A stretch of 64,000 nt of DNA from Pseudomonas alkylphenolica (GCF_004025535.1 NZ_QJRG01000044.1:248001-312000), one strand, 5' to 3'. Positions 21,431 through 30,973 are shown, counted from the stretch's first letter. Numbers and translations are program-made. Notes: generated by a model not told the origin, from the letters alone.

Positions 21431-21561
21431 CCTTGCTGACGATGCCTCAGGCCGCTGCAAGCCTTGAATTTCATATGCCGGCCACAATCTTCAAAAGGTT
21501 GGCCCGGCCCAGCTCCCGGATGGCCACAGGCACGTCTGGGCCTTGATGAGGTTGTACTGCC

Positions 21562-22194
21562 ATGGTCCGTAGAACCAAAGAGGAAGCCCAGGAAACCCGC
21601 GCCCAGATTCTTGAGGCAGCAGAAAAGGCCTTCTACAAGCGCGGGGTGGCGCGAACCACGCTCGCCGATATCGCCAAACTGGCCGGGGTTACCCGTGGCG
21701 CTATCTATTGGCATTTCAACGACAAGGCCGAGCTGGTCGAGGCGATGCTCGACAGCCTGCATGAGCCGCTGGACGCGCTGGCCCGGGCCAGCGAAAGCGA
21801 AGACGAGCTGGATCCGCTCGGCTGCATGCGCAAGCTGCTGGTCCAGTTGATGCACCAGTTGGTGCTTGACCCGAAAACCCGCCGTATCAATGAAATTCTG
21901 CATCACAAGTGCGAGTTCACCGATGATATGTGCGAAATTCGCCAGCAACGGCAAACCTCCACTGATGAATGTCATGCCCATATCGCGTTGTCGCTGGGCA
22001 ATGCAATCAAGCGCGGGCAATTGCCCGCTGATGTGAATCCGGAACGTGCAGCGCTGGCGATGTATGCCTACATCGACGGTCTGATCCGACGCTGGCTGCT
22101 CTTGCCGGAAAGCTTCGACCTGCTCGGCGATGCAGAGCAATGGGTCGATACCGGGCTGGATATGCTGCGCTTGAGTCCCGCTTTGCGCAAATAG
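21562..22194 (+). CDS. ttgR: TetR-family repressor TtgR
   Basis: A 210-aa TetR repressor of ttgABC and of its own gene. The HTH is at about residues 10-56 ([20 protein letters not shown]), followed by an all-helical drug-binding domain ([20 protein letters not shown]). The family binds antibiotics, plant phenolics and solvents and then leaves the operator. Divergence from ttgA and the operator sequence between them make the assignment firm. Confidence 0.95.
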   Translation: MVRRTKEEAQETRAQILEAAEKAFYKRGVARTTLADIAKLAGVTRGAIYWHFNDKAELVEAMLDSLHEPLDALARASESEDELDPLGCMRKLLVQLMHQLVLDPKTRRINEILHHKCEFTDDMCEIRQQRQTSTDECHAHIALSLGNAIKRGQLPADVNPERAALAMYAYIDGLIRRWLLLPESFDLLGDAEQWVDTGLDMLRLSPALRK

Positions 22195-22232
22195 GACTTT
22201 GTGAAGGTTTGTGATGGAATTTGTCCGCCGTC

Positions 22233-23690
22233 CTACCCGTGGCCGCGCAATTGCGTGTCAGGCAACGCCAGCGCGGCCGTCAGTCCGAACAGGGACACCA
22301 TAGCACTGCCCAGTAATAAATGGCGGAAGGTTGTCAGCAACTGCAGCTGCATCTGCTCATCAGGCATGCCCGCCTTGAGGCTGCCGAGCAAGGCATCGCC
22401 GGCCAGGCTCAGGCCCGTGCTCTGCAGCATCGCCAGCAGCAACGCTGACATGCAGGCCACGCCCATGGCACCGCCCAGCGAACGGAACAGGTTGCTGGTG
22501 CTGGTGGCCACGCCGATATCCCGTGCCTGTACCGCACTCTGGGCCGCCACCAGCGACGTCGGGAACTGCAGGCCCGAGGCAATCCCGGTCAACACCATGA
22601 ACAGGCCACTGAGCCAGGCCGCTTGCGGCGCGGTGAAGGCCATGCCGGCGATGGCAAACGGCATTAATAGCGCGCCGCCAAGAATCTGTGGCTTGAAACG
22701 TCCGGTGAAGCTGGTCAGGCGACCGCCGCAATAGGCGCCGATCGGCAAACCGATGGCCAGCGGCAAAATATGCAAGGCGGCGCTGTCGGCACCCGCGCCG
22801 GTAATGCTCTGGTAGCGCAGGGGCATCAGCATGGTCAGGGAGATGGCCTGGAAGCTGGTAAAGAACAGCGTGCACCAGCACAGCGTGGCAACCCGGTTGG
22901 AGAACAGCTTGAGAGGCAGCAAGGGTTCGGCGACCTGACGCTCATGGCGCACAAACACCCATAGCCCGACCAGCGCGCACAGCACCAGCGCACCGACCTC
23001 TGGTGCATGCCAGGCATGGCCCTGGCCGACCAGGGTAATGCTCAGCATCAGGCTGCCCAGGCCGAAGATCAGCAGCGCCGCGCCCAGGTAATCCACCTGA
23101 GCCTGGCGTTGTGGGACCACCAGGGTGTGCAGTGCGCGGCGGGTTACCCACCAGGCTGTCAAACCCAGGGGCAGGTTCAGCCAGAACACCCAGCGCCAGG
23201 ACAGGTACTCGGTGAGGTAGCCGCCCAACACCGGGCCGAGCACACTGGCCAGGGCGTACATGCTGCTGAAGTAGCCCTGGTAGCGACCGCGTTCGCGCGG
23301 TGGCACGAAGTCGCCGATGATCGCCTGACTGACCGACACCATGCCGCCGGCGCCGATACCCTGCAGCACCCGGGCGAGGATCAATTGCTCCATGTTCTGT
23401 GCCACGGCGCAGAACAGCGAGGCGAGGGTGAACAGCGCGGTGCCGGTGAGGATCATCCGCCGGCGGCCATACAGGTCGCCCAGTTTGCCGTAGATCGGCA
23501 CGGCCACGGTCATGGCCACCATGTAGCCGGAGATCACCCAGGCCAGCAGGCCGACGTCATTGAACTGCGCGGAAATCGCCGGCATCGACACGGCGACGAT
23601 CGTCTGGTCGAGGGCACCCAGGAAAATAGCCAGCATCAGCGCCATCAGCACGCTACGCAGCACCGGTTGAGGTGTGTTGAGTTGGGTCAC
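22233..23690 (-). CDS. DHA2-family (EmrB/QacA) multidrug transporter
   Basis: A 485-aa, 14-helix MFS drug:H+ antiporter. Marks are FLGALDQTIVAVSMPAI in helix 1, GKLGDLYGRRRMILTG (loop 2-3) and the antiporter motif near VLQGIGAGGMVSVSQAII. It converges with ttgR (38-bp gap) and has no adaptor gene of its own, as in QacA-type pumps. Which compounds it exports cannot be read from the sequence. Confidence 0.88.
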   Translation of the reverse strand: MTQLNTPQPVLRSVLMALMLAIFLGALDQTIVAVSMPAISAQFNDVGLLAWVISGYMVAMTVAVPIYGKLGDLYGRRRMILTGTALFTLASLFCAVAQNMEQLILARVLQGIGAGGMVSVSQAIIGDFVPPRERGRYQGYFSSMYALASVLGPVLGGYLTEYLSWRWVFWLNLPLGLTAWWVTRRALHTLVVPQRQAQVDYLGAALLIFGLGSLMLSITLVGQGHAWHAPEVGALVLCALVGLWVFVRHERQVAEPLLPLKLFSNRVATLCWCTLFFTSFQAISLTMLMPLRYQSITGAGADSAALHILPLAIGLPIGAYCGGRLTSFTGRFKPQILGGALLMPFAIAGMAFTAPQAAWLSGLFMVLTGIASGLQFPTSLVAAQSAVQARDIGVATSTSNLFRSLGGAMGVACMSALLLAMLQSTGLSLAGDALLGSLKAGMPDEQMQLQLLTTFRHLLLGSAMVSLFGLTAALALPDTQLRGHG

Positions 23691-23821
23691 AGGCCAGCTC
23701 GAAAAGGCAGGTTTGTCGCGCAGCGATGCGCTGCACGAGCAGGTGCCGACCAGTGTACTAGATAGCTTGCTAAGCGTCTGCTGCGATCAACACGGCGTGT
23801 TCATCGAACGCTGACATTGGC

Positions 23822-23995
23822 CTATTTGAGGGCGCTGAGGGTTGCCGTGTGCGGTACGCAATGGGCCAGGCTGCAACTGGCTGCCGAATACGGCTGATGG
23901 CGAGCCTGTTCGACCCGGTAAGCAGCAGTGCCATAAAGCCCGAGCACTGCGGCAATGGCGCAGACCACCGCGCATCTTCTGGATTTGAGGCCCAT
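23822..23995 (-). CDS. small putative membrane or secreted protein
   Basis: A 57-aa frame starting at ATG 23995 with a good AGAGGTGA site 6 bases upstream. The N-terminal third is hydrophobic (CAVVCAIAAVLGLYGTAAY) after MGLKSRR, which looks like a single membrane helix or signal. The rest is short, with two Cys. No family is recognised. The neighbouring gap would otherwise be empty from 23691 to 24067. It may be real, but only the ribosome site and hydrophobic start support it. Confidence 0.4.
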   Translation of the reverse strand: MGLKSRRCAVVCAIAAVLGLYGTAAYRVEQARHQPYSAASCSLAHCVPHTATLSALK

Positions 23996-24067
23996 GATGC
24001 TCACCTCTTTCAACCAGCACATACGTGCTACTTAAAGCATAGGTCAGCATTGCCCCGAGTGCCGCGG

Positions 24068-24976
24068 TTATTGCAGGTCACGGTCCCATTGCGGCTCGGC
24101 GGTGAAACGTTCGGCGAGAAAGTCGAGCATGCTGCGCAGCGTGGCCGGCATGTGTTTGCGCGAGGTGTAGACGGCGTTGAGGTTGAGCTCCCGGGGCTTG
24201 GCCTGCGGCAACAAGCGGATCAGTTCACCGCTGCGCAAGGCGGCCGCTGCCTGGTAGGTCGGCAGCATGGCGATACCACTGCCGGCCAGTGCTGCACGTT
24301 GCAAGGTCATGGCTTCATTGGCGCTGATGTTGCCTTGCACCGGCACCGAAACGCTTTCGCCGTTCACCTCGAAGTGCCACAGGTGGCGGCCAAAGTAGGA
24401 GTGGGTCAGACAGTTGTGCCGGGCCAGGTCCTCCACCTGCAAGGGGGTGGAATGCTCGCGCAGGTAGGCGGGGGCGGCACAGACTACCGAGCGGCAGACA
24501 CTCAGGCGGCGGGCAATCAGGTTGGGGTCCAGTTCGTTGCTGGTGCGGATGGCCAGGTCAATGCGCTCATCCACCAGGTTCACGGTGCGATCGAGCATTT
24601 GCAGGTCGATGGTCACCCCCGGATAGCGTTTGACGTACGCGGCGACAGCATCCACCAGCTGCGCCTGGCCAAACGAGGTGCTGACGCTGATGCGCAGTTC
24701 GCCACGAGGCGCCTCGTCGGGGGCGCGCACAGCGGCTTGCAGGTCGCCAGCCAGTTCCAGCATTTGCCGACAGCGTGACAGGGTTTCCTGGCCGGCGGCG
24801 GTCAGGCTCAGGCGCCGCGTGGTGCGCTGCATCAAGCGCGCGCCGACCCAGTCTTCGAGCTCGGCCAGGTAACGCGAAACCACCGGGCGAGAAAGGTCCA
24901 GATGGTCGGCGGCAGCAGATTGGCTGCCCAGGTCGACCACAGAGACGAACACCCGCATTGCAGTCAGACGGTCCAT
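24068..24976 (-). CDS. LysR-family transcriptional regulator
   Basis: A 302-aa LysR regulator of the CrgA/DhcR-like branch: HTH at residues 3-60 (AAADHLDLSRPVVSRYLAEL) and effector domain from about 90. It is divergent from the MBL-fold gene at 25082 with a 105-bp gap, so that gene and the following NAD(P)-binding gene are the likely targets. Ligand unknown. Confidence 0.9.
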   Translation of the reverse strand: MDRLTAMRVFVSVVDLGSQSAAADHLDLSRPVVSRYLAELEDWVGARLMQRTTRRLSLTAAGQETLSRCRQMLELAGDLQAAVRAPDEAPRGELRISVSTSFGQAQLVDAVAAYVKRYPGVTIDLQMLDRTVNLVDERIDLAIRTSNELDPNLIARRLSVCRSVVCAAPAYLREHSTPLQVEDLARHNCLTHSYFGRHLWHFEVNGESVSVPVQGNISANEAMTLQRAALAGSGIAMLPTYQAAAALRSGELIRLLPQAKPRELNLNAVYTSRKHMPATLRSMLDFLAERFTAEPQWDRDLQ

Positions 24977-25081
24977 GATTTGCCCGATTTCAGAAACAAA
25001 CTAGTCCTGATAATCGCATTTTTTGCGACGGATCGCGCAACTAAGCTGGTGCCCATGCTTCCACTTTCAGGAATTTCCTTG

Positions 25082-25966
25082 ATGCGTCGTTCGTTCTCCT
25101 TGCGCGGTTTGTTGCTGGCATTGGTTACTCTGGGGGCGCTGGCCCAGGTTCAAGCGGCTGAGCAGCCGTTGCACTTGACTGTCTATAACCCGGGGAGCGA
25201 GGCGTTGTTCCCGGTGAGCTCAGTGATTGTCAGCGGCAGGCACGATGCCATTCTGGTTGATGCCCAGTTCGGCAAGGCGCAGGCCGAGCAGGTGCTGGCG
25301 AATCTGCGCGCCAGCGGCAAACACTTGACCACCATCTATATCAGTCACGGGGATCCGGATTATTACTTCGGCCTGCAGACCCTGACCGAGGCTTACCCCG
25401 AGGCCAAGGTTGTCGCCTCGGCGGCTACGGTTGCTCATATCAAACAGTCCATGGATGCCAAACTGGCGTACTGGGGGCCACAGATGGGCGCAGACAAACC
25501 GGCCAGACTGGTCGTTCCGCAGGTATTGCCGGGCAACCGGCTGACCCTGGAAGGCCAGCACCTTGAGGTGATCGGCCTGGATGGCTCGCAGCCGGAGCGC
25601 AGCTTTGTGTGGATTCCTTCAATCAAGGCCGTGGTCGGCGGCGTGGTGGTGGCGAACCACCTGCATGTGTGGATGGCCGACACGCAAACCGCGCGATCGC
25701 ATCGTGACTGGCTAGCGACCCTCGAGCGTATCGAACAGCTCAAGCCGCAAACAGTGGTACCCGGTCATTACCTGAGCCAGCCGGGCGAAGGCCTTGAGGC
25801 TGTGCGTTTTACCGCCAGTTACATCAAAGCCTTCGATGTCGAAACCGCCCGGGCCAGCAATGCCGATGCGTTGGTTGCAGCGATGAAAAAACGTTTCCCG
25901 GACCTGGGCGAACAGAGCTCCCTGGAACTCAGTGCCAAGGTCGCTACGGGCGAAATGAAGTGGTAA
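25082..25966 (+). CDS. secreted metallo-beta-lactamase-fold protein with altered metal motif
   Basis: A 294-aa protein with a signal peptide (core LLLALVTLGALAQVQA) and an MBL fold. The motif normally written HxHxDH reads His89-Gly-Asp91-Pro-Asp93-Tyr94 followed by YFG, so the second His and the last His are replaced. A later VVPGHY keeps one ligand-type His. An AGGA site lies before the ATG at 25082; the frame is open further upstream but without signal character. Possible weak or single-metal hydrolase. The NAD(P)-binding gene follows by 30 bp, so both are probably co-transcribed. Confidence 0.8.
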   Translation: MRRSFSLRGLLLALVTLGALAQVQAAEQPLHLTVYNPGSEALFPVSSVIVSGRHDAILVDAQFGKAQAEQVLANLRASGKHLTTIYISHGDPDYYFGLQTLTEAYPEAKVVASAATVAHIKQSMDAKLAYWGPQMGADKPARLVVPQVLPGNRLTLEGQHLEVIGLDGSQPERSFVWIPSIKAVVGGVVVANHLHVWMADTQTARSHRDWLATLERIEQLKPQTVVPGHYLSQPGEGLEAVRFTASYIKAFDVETARASNADALVAAMKKRFPDLGEQSSLELSAKVATGEMKW

Positions 25967-25996
25967 GAACTCGTTAATCCTGACAGGAGCGTATCC

Positions 25997-26611
25997 ATGA
26001 GCAAGATCGCAATCATCGGAGCTACCGGACGTGCCGGCAGCCAGTTACTGGAAGAAGCGCTGCGCCGTGGTCACCGCGTTACGGCCATTGCCCGCAACCC
26101 GGCCAAACTGCAGGGGCGTGAAGGCGTGACGACGGTGGCGCTGGATGTCACTGACGCGGCTGCACTGGAGCAGGCCCTGGTGGGGCACGACGTGGTGCTC
26201 AGCGCCGCGCATTTTTCCGGCATCAAGCCGCAGGCGATTATCGAGCCGGTGAAGAAAGCCGGGGTGAAACGCCTGCTGGTTGTCGGAGGGGCGGGTAGCC
26301 TGTTGCTGCCGTCGGGGCACAAGGTCATCGACAGCCCTGATTTTCCTGAGGCCTACAAGGCCGAGGCCACTGCCGGTGGGCACTACCTCGACACCTTGCG
26401 TCAGGAAAAGGAACTGGACTGGACCTTTCTGTCTCCCTCGGCGGAGTTTGTCGAAGGGGCGCGCACCGGCCACTATCAGACGGGCAAGGATCACCTGCTG
26501 ATCGGTGCCGACGGCAAAAGCTGGATCACCTTTGCCGACTACGCCATCGCCATGCTCGATGAAGTGGAAAAGCCTGCGCACTCGCGTCAGCGCTTCACTG
26601 TCGGTTACTGA
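25997..26611 (+). CDS. NAD(P)-binding oxidoreductase, NmrA/SDR-a type
   Basis: A 204-aa Rossmann protein of the NAD(P)H-binding (YwnB/NmrA-like) group. The dinucleotide motif IGATGRAGSQLLEEALRRGH is at the very N-terminus. The active-site Tyr-x3-Lys of classical SDRs is not evident, as is usual for this branch. An AGGAG site precedes the ATG. Likely co-transcribed with the MBL-fold gene; substrate unknown. The 3' end overlaps the next, opposite gene by 7 bp. Confidence 0.85.
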   Translation: MSKIAIIGATGRAGSQLLEEALRRGHRVTAIARNPAKLQGREGVTTVALDVTDAAALEQALVGHDVVLSAAHFSGIKPQAIIEPVKKAGVKRLLVVGGAGSLLLPSGHKVIDSPDFPEAYKAEATAGGHYLDTLRQEKELDWTFLSPSAEFVEGARTGHYQTGKDHLLIGADGKSWITFADYAIAMLDEVEKPAHSRQRFTVGY

Positions 26612-27519
26612 TCGCGCCGGCCCTGCGCCTGCACGCCCAACCAGTCGAACAGTTCGAGCAGGGTCGGGGCGTTCGACCCCTGAGGGCGGACCAGGTAATA
26701 GGCCTGACCCGTCCTGACCTTCAAAGGAAAGGGCGTCACAAGACGCCCGCTCTTGAGGTCGTCGCCGATCAGCGACCAATCGCCAATGGCGACGCCGGTT
26801 CCCTGAGAGGCCATCGACATCGCCATGTCCAGGGTTTCGAAATGCTGGCCTTTGCTGTGACGTGGCAGGTTGGCGCCTGCAGCGTTGAGCCAGACGTTCC
26901 AGTCATGGTGATCGCGGGTAGGATGCAGCAGCATGTGCTGGTCGAGGTCGGCCAGTTGCGTGATGGGCAGCTCACCGGACAACAGGTGCGGAGCACACAC
27001 CGGCGTCAGTTGTTCATCGAACAGTTTGAGGGTGTGTAATCCGTGATTCGGCGCCGCACCATATACCACCGCGGCATCGAACACCTCGCGGCGAAAGTCC
27101 ACACCGTGTTGCACTGTAGTGGTCAGCTCGACCGGTACGTCCGGGCGCAGTGCCTGCCACTCCATCAAGCGTGGTAGCAGCCAGCGCATCACACAGGTCG
27201 GCGCCTTGAGCTGCAGCGTGGTACTGCGCGCGCCGACATGTTGCACACCTTCCTCGATCAAGGCGAACACCTGCTGTACCCGCGGGAGCCAGTCCTGGCC
27301 TTCACGGGTCAGGCTCAGGCCTCGGGCCTGGCGCAGGAACAGGGCGTACCCCAGGTGCTCCTCGAGCCCGGCAATCTGCCGGCTGACCGCACCCTGGGTG
27401 ATGTGCAACTGTTGTGCAGCCCGGGTGAAGTTGCAGCACTGGGCCGTGACCAGAAATGTATGCAGGGCGGGCAAGGGGGGCAGGCGTTTCATCATCGTCA
27501 AGCCATGATCTGTAGACAT
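26605..27519 (-). CDS. LysR-family regulator, GcvA-like
   Basis: A 304-aa LysR protein whose start MKRLPPLPALHTF (after nine extra residues; the true start may be at 27492 or 27495) and HTH RAAQQLHITQGAVSRQIAGL are typical of the GcvA subgroup. It is divergent from the ThDP-dependent decarboxylase gene at 27607, 87 bp away, and probably controls it. The effector is unknown. Confidence 0.88.
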   Translation of the reverse strand: MSTDHGLTMMKRLPPLPALHTFLVTAQCCNFTRAAQQLHITQGAVSRQIAGLEEHLGYALFLRQARGLSLTREGQDWLPRVQQVFALIEEGVQHVGARSTTLQLKAPTCVMRWLLPRLMEWQALRPDVPVELTTTVQHGVDFRREVFDAAVVYGAAPNHGLHTLKLFDEQLTPVCAPHLLSGELPITQLADLDQHMLLHPTRDHHDWNVWLNAAGANLPRHSKGQHFETLDMAMSMASQGTGVAIGDWSLIGDDLKSGRLVTPFPLKVRTGQAYYLVRPQGSNAPTLLELFDWLGVQAQGRRDQ

Positions 27520-27606
27520 GGCTAGTATGCGCTTTTTTGCATTGTGCCGTTAGCGTGGCGGCAGTCCAATAGAGCCTGTTTTCAGCACAACAACAGGCAG
27601 GCGAAC

Positions 27607-29244
27607 ATGGCAACTTGCGGCGAAGTACTGGTCAAACTCCTTGAAGGCTATGGCGTTGACCATGTCTTCGGAATTCCCGGCGTGCACACCGTCGAGCTTT
27701 ACCGCGGGTTGGCACAATCATCTATCCGGCACATTACCCCGCGTCATGAGCAAGGCGCAGGCTTCATGGCTGACGGCTACTCGCGTACCCGTGGCAAACC
27801 CGGCGTCTGCTTCATCATCACCGGCCCCGGGATGACCAACATCACCACCGCGATGGGGCAGGCCTATGCCGATTCCATCCCGATGCTGGTGATCTCCAGC
27901 GTTCAGTCGCGCAACCAGTTGGGCGGCGGTCGCGGCAAGCTGCATGAGCTGCCGGCACAGGGCAACCTGGTCGCCGGTGTGGCGGCGTTTTCCCACACCC
28001 TGATGAGTGCCGACGACCTGCCGATGGTGCTGGCCCGCGCCTTTGCCGTGTTCGATGGTGCCCGTCCACGTCCGGTGCACATCGAGATTCCCCTGGATGT
28101 GCTGGTCGAAGACGCCGATCACTTGCTCAATAGCACGCCGGTGCGCATTGCCCGCGCCGGCGCGGCGCCGGCCCCGGTGGCGCAGATGGCAGCCCTGCTG
28201 GCCAGCGCCCGTCGACCGCTGATTCTTGCCGGTGGCGGTGCCATCGACGCCAGTGCAGCGCTGACGCGCCTGGCTGAATACCTGCAGGCGCCGGTGGCAC
28301 TGACCATCAATGCCAAAGGCGTGCTGCCATCGAGTCATCCCTTGCAGATCGGCTCCACCCAGTCGCTGGTGGCGACTCGCGCCCTGGTGGCCGAAGCGGA
28401 CGTGGTGCTGGCCATCGGAACCGAGCTTGCCGAAACCGACTACGACGTGACCTTCAAGGGTGGCTTCGAAATCCCTGGCCGCCTGCTGCGCATCGACATC
28501 GACCCGGACCAGACCGTACGCAACTACCCACCGGAAATCGCTCTGGTGGCCGACGCGACGGTCGCGACGCAGGCGCTGTTGGTGGCGCTGGCCGAGCAAC
28601 CTGCACCGGTACGCGGCACTGAGTGGGGCGCCAGTCGTGCGGCACGCCTGCGCGAAACGCTGCTGGCCGATTGGGACCTGCCGATGCACAGCCAGACGCG
28701 CATGCTCAAGACCCTGCTCGACACGTTGCCGAATGCCATTCTGGTGGGTGACTCGACTCAACCGGTGTATACCGGCAACCTGACCCTGGACATGGATCAG
28801 CCGCGCCGCTGGTTCAACGCCTCCACCGGTTACGGCACCCTCGGTTACGCCTTGCCGGCGGCCATGGGCGCCTGGCTCGGCAGTGCCGAGGCCATTGAAG
28901 AGCGGGCACCGGTGATCTGCTTGATCGGCGACGGCGGCCTGCAGTTCACCTTGCCGGAACTGGCCAGCGCGACCGAAGCCCAGGTGCCGTTGATTGTTAT
29001 GTTGTGGAACAACCAAGGCTACGAGGAAATCAAGAAATACATGGTCAACCGCGCCATCGAGCCGGTGGGCGTCGACATCCACACCCCGGACTTCATCGGC
29101 GTGGCCAAGGCGCTGGGCTGTGCTGCCCAGGCAGTCTGCGATGTCGACGGGTTGCGCCAGGCACTGCGTCAGGCCTGCGATCGCAAGGGGCCGAGCCTGA
29201 TCGAGATCGACCAGAACCAGTGGCAGCAGGCAGTACCGGCCTAA
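27607..29244 (+). CDS. ThDP-dependent 2-oxoacid decarboxylase, AruI-like
   Basis: A 545-aa enzyme of the acetolactate synthase/benzoylformate decarboxylase family. The ThDP-activating Glu48 is in TPRHEQGAGFMADGY, and the ThDP/Mg motif runs from GDGG (about 441) to NNQGY (about 468). It most resembles 5-guanidino-2-oxopentanoate (2-ketoarginine) decarboxylase AruI of the arginine transaminase route, but no aminotransferase (AruH) or aldehyde dehydrogenase lies next to it, so the substrate may differ. The start is the ATG with AGGCAGGCGA upstream. Divergent from a LysR gene. Confidence 0.82.
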   Translation: MATCGEVLVKLLEGYGVDHVFGIPGVHTVELYRGLAQSSIRHITPRHEQGAGFMADGYSRTRGKPGVCFIITGPGMTNITTAMGQAYADSIPMLVISSVQSRNQLGGGRGKLHELPAQGNLVAGVAAFSHTLMSADDLPMVLARAFAVFDGARPRPVHIEIPLDVLVEDADHLLNSTPVRIARAGAAPAPVAQMAALLASARRPLILAGGGAIDASAALTRLAEYLQAPVALTINAKGVLPSSHPLQIGSTQSLVATRALVAEADVVLAIGTELAETDYDVTFKGGFEIPGRLLRIDIDPDQTVRNYPPEIALVADATVATQALLVALAEQPAPVRGTEWGASRAARLRETLLADWDLPMHSQTRMLKTLLDTLPNAILVGDSTQPVYTGNLTLDMDQPRRWFNASTGYGTLGYALPAAMGAWLGSAEAIEERAPVICLIGDGGLQFTLPELASATEAQVPLIVMLWNNQGYEEIKKYMVNRAIEPVGVDIHTPDFIGVAKALGCAAQAVCDVDGLRQALRQACDRKGPSLIEIDQNQWQQAVPA

Positions 29245-29252
29245 GCGGCCTT

Positions 29253-29273
29253 GCGCACTGCTTTACAGTGCGC
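29253..29273. terminator. hairpin at the converging ends of the decarboxylase and AraC genes
   Basis: GCGCACTG (29253-29260) and CAGTGCGC (29266-29273) form an 8-bp perfect stem with a CTTTA loop. It lies after the decarboxylase stop and overlaps the last codons of the AraC-type gene. No T run. Confidence 0.45.
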
Positions 29274-30192
29274 TGCGCAACCGGGCCAGATCCCGTGCGG
29301 GCGGCGCACCGTAAAGCCGGCTGTATTCACGGCTGAATTGCGAAGGGCTTTCGTAACCCACCCGGTAGCCGGCCACGGCTGCCTCCAGGCCATCGTTGAG
29401 CATCAGCCGCCGCGCTTCCTGCAGGCGCAATTGCTTCTGGTACTGCAGCGGGCTCATCGAGGTCACTGCCTTGAAGCGATGGTGCAGGGTGGAGCTGCTC
29501 AGGTTCACTTCGCGGGCCAGATCCTCGATGCGCAGCGGGCGATGAAAGTGCTGATTGAGCCAGGTGATCGCCTGGCAGACGCGATGGGTCTGGCTGCTCG
29601 ACATGGCAATTTCATACAGGCGGTAGCCCTGCGGCCCGCGTAGCAAGCGGTACATGATTTCCCTGCGGATCAACGGCGCCAGGACGGCGATGTCCTTGGG
29701 CGTATCCAGCAAGCGGATCAAGCGCAACAAGGCGTCGAGCAGCAATGGATCGGTACGTTCGACATACAGTCCACGCCCCGATGGCAGCGCAGGAACTCCC
29801 ATCGGACCGGCTTCGGCAAGCAGGCTGTTGATCTGCGCCGGGTCGATGTTGAGGCGCACGCCGAGGCTCGGGTTCTCCGGGCTGGCTTCGAGCAGCACGC
29901 CACTGAGCGGCAGCGCCACCGACAACACCATGTAGTGCAACGGGTCGTAGGCGTAGCGTTCATCGCCCAGACTGATTTCCTTGCTGCCATGGGCCATGAT
30001 GCACAACGCTGGTTGTGCCAGGGTAGGCACCGACCGCACGCTTTCTTCGTAACGCACCAGGTACAGGTTCGCGATGGCCGATTCTGCCGTCGTGGTTCCC
30101 GGTGCATGGCGACGCACCAGGTCGGCCAGCTCCTGACGTTGCTGTTCCAGGGTCGGGTCGAGAACCTGGCGTTCAGGGTCGAGCGTAGACAT
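29263..30192 (-). CDS. AraC-family regulator with AraC_N domain
   Basis: A 309-aa regulator. The N-terminal 1-190 is the AraC_N (PF06719-like) ligand domain (TTAESAIANLYLVRYEESV, SLGDERYAYDPLHYMVLSV) and the C-terminal 100 residues hold two HTH motifs (RIEDLAREVNLSSSTLHHRF). The start is placed at 30192 behind TGGAAG; the frame is open 96 bp further upstream. It may regulate the small genes on the other side (30396 onward), but no target is shown. Confidence 0.87.
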   Translation of the reverse strand: MSTLDPERQVLDPTLEQQRQELADLVRRHAPGTTTAESAIANLYLVRYEESVRSVPTLAQPALCIMAHGSKEISLGDERYAYDPLHYMVLSVALPLSGVLLEASPENPSLGVRLNIDPAQINSLLAEAGPMGVPALPSGRGLYVERTDPLLLDALLRLIRLLDTPKDIAVLAPLIRREIMYRLLRGPQGYRLYEIAMSSSQTHRVCQAITWLNQHFHRPLRIEDLAREVNLSSSTLHHRFKAVTSMSPLQYQKQLRLQEARRLMLNDGLEAAVAGYRVGYESPSQFSREYSRLYGAPPARDLARLRSAL

Positions 30193-30395
30193 CACGATTA
30201 CTTCCAGAAAGGGACTGAAGCAGCATAGGTTTGTGCAAGCTACGGCGCTAGCCAAATGCTGTCGAGCGCTTGCCTGATCCTGCCGCACGCAGGATCAGGC
30301 AAGCGTGTGACAGGAATGGCCTAACGGCACGCGCGGGGTGTCGCCTAACCTTGGCAGCCTGGTACTACGATCTGGCTGCTCTAGGAGAAATGCGC

Positions 30396-30704
30396 ATGAC
30401 CTCGTCCCACTCGGTCACTCACCTTGCTTTTATCCGGGCCAGTAGCGGTCGCTCCGTGGAACTGGGCCAACGCTTGCGCCAGTTGCTCGAACCGTCGCGG
30501 CAAGCGCCGGGCTGCCTGCAGTTCAACTTGCAGCAGTCCCAGGCTGACGCGGACCTGTGGTTGCTCAGTGGTTTCTGGTGCGATCAGCAGGCGATGAGCG
30601 GTTACTTTGCCTCACCCACGCTGGACCTGTTCGGCGAGCTGGTTCAGGCCCAGGTGGTCGCCAGTCTCGATCTGCATACGTTCGGCGAGCCCACGGCGAG
30701 TTAG
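30396..30704 (+). CDS. ABM-fold (antibiotic biosynthesis monooxygenase-like) protein
   Basis: A 102-aa dimeric alpha/beta-barrel-type protein. It has the ABM pattern: SVTHLAFIRASSGRSVEL at the start, SRQAPGCLQFNL in the middle and LSGFWCDQQAMSGYFASP toward the end. Relatives include quinol monooxygenase YgiN and haem-degrading proteins; the ones of this size are often of unknown role. AGGAG ends 8 bases before the ATG at 30396, which decides the start over the ATG at 30390. Confidence 0.75.
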   Translation: MTSSHSVTHLAFIRASSGRSVELGQRLRQLLEPSRQAPGCLQFNLQQSQADADLWLLSGFWCDQQAMSGYFASPTLDLFGELVQAQVVASLDLHTFGEPTAS

Positions 30705-30742
30705 AATGACGGTTTTCGACAACCGATGTGGATTTACAGCAC

Positions 30743-30973
30743 ATGGCACGTAAAGAGTTTTCGCAGTTTGAAGCGGTATCGGCAGCGGTACGCGGTGAAG
30801 AGGGCTACAACGCGGCAATCGCGGTGAAAGGCCTGGGTGCCACCGGCGCGCCGCGTTTTCACAAAGTACTTGAAGGGCAGACCTTCAAGACTGCCCTGGC
30901 CGCCGACGAAGCGGCCTGCGCTGAACTGGAACGCTTGCAGGGCGTCAGTGACGACGCCGAGCTGGTCTGGTAA
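30743..30973 (+). CDS. conserved small hypothetical protein
   Basis: A 76-aa soluble frame beginning MARKEFSQFEAVSA. It is Ala-rich, with no signal or helix of membrane type, and converges with the flavin reductase-like gene with a 1-bp gap. Codon use matches the neighbours, which favours a real gene. No family is recognised. An in-frame upstream ATG at 30728 is an alternative start. Confidence 0.6.
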   Translation: MARKEFSQFEAVSAAVRGEEGYNAAIAVKGLGATGAPRFHKVLEGQTFKTALAADEAACAELERLQGVSDDAELVW

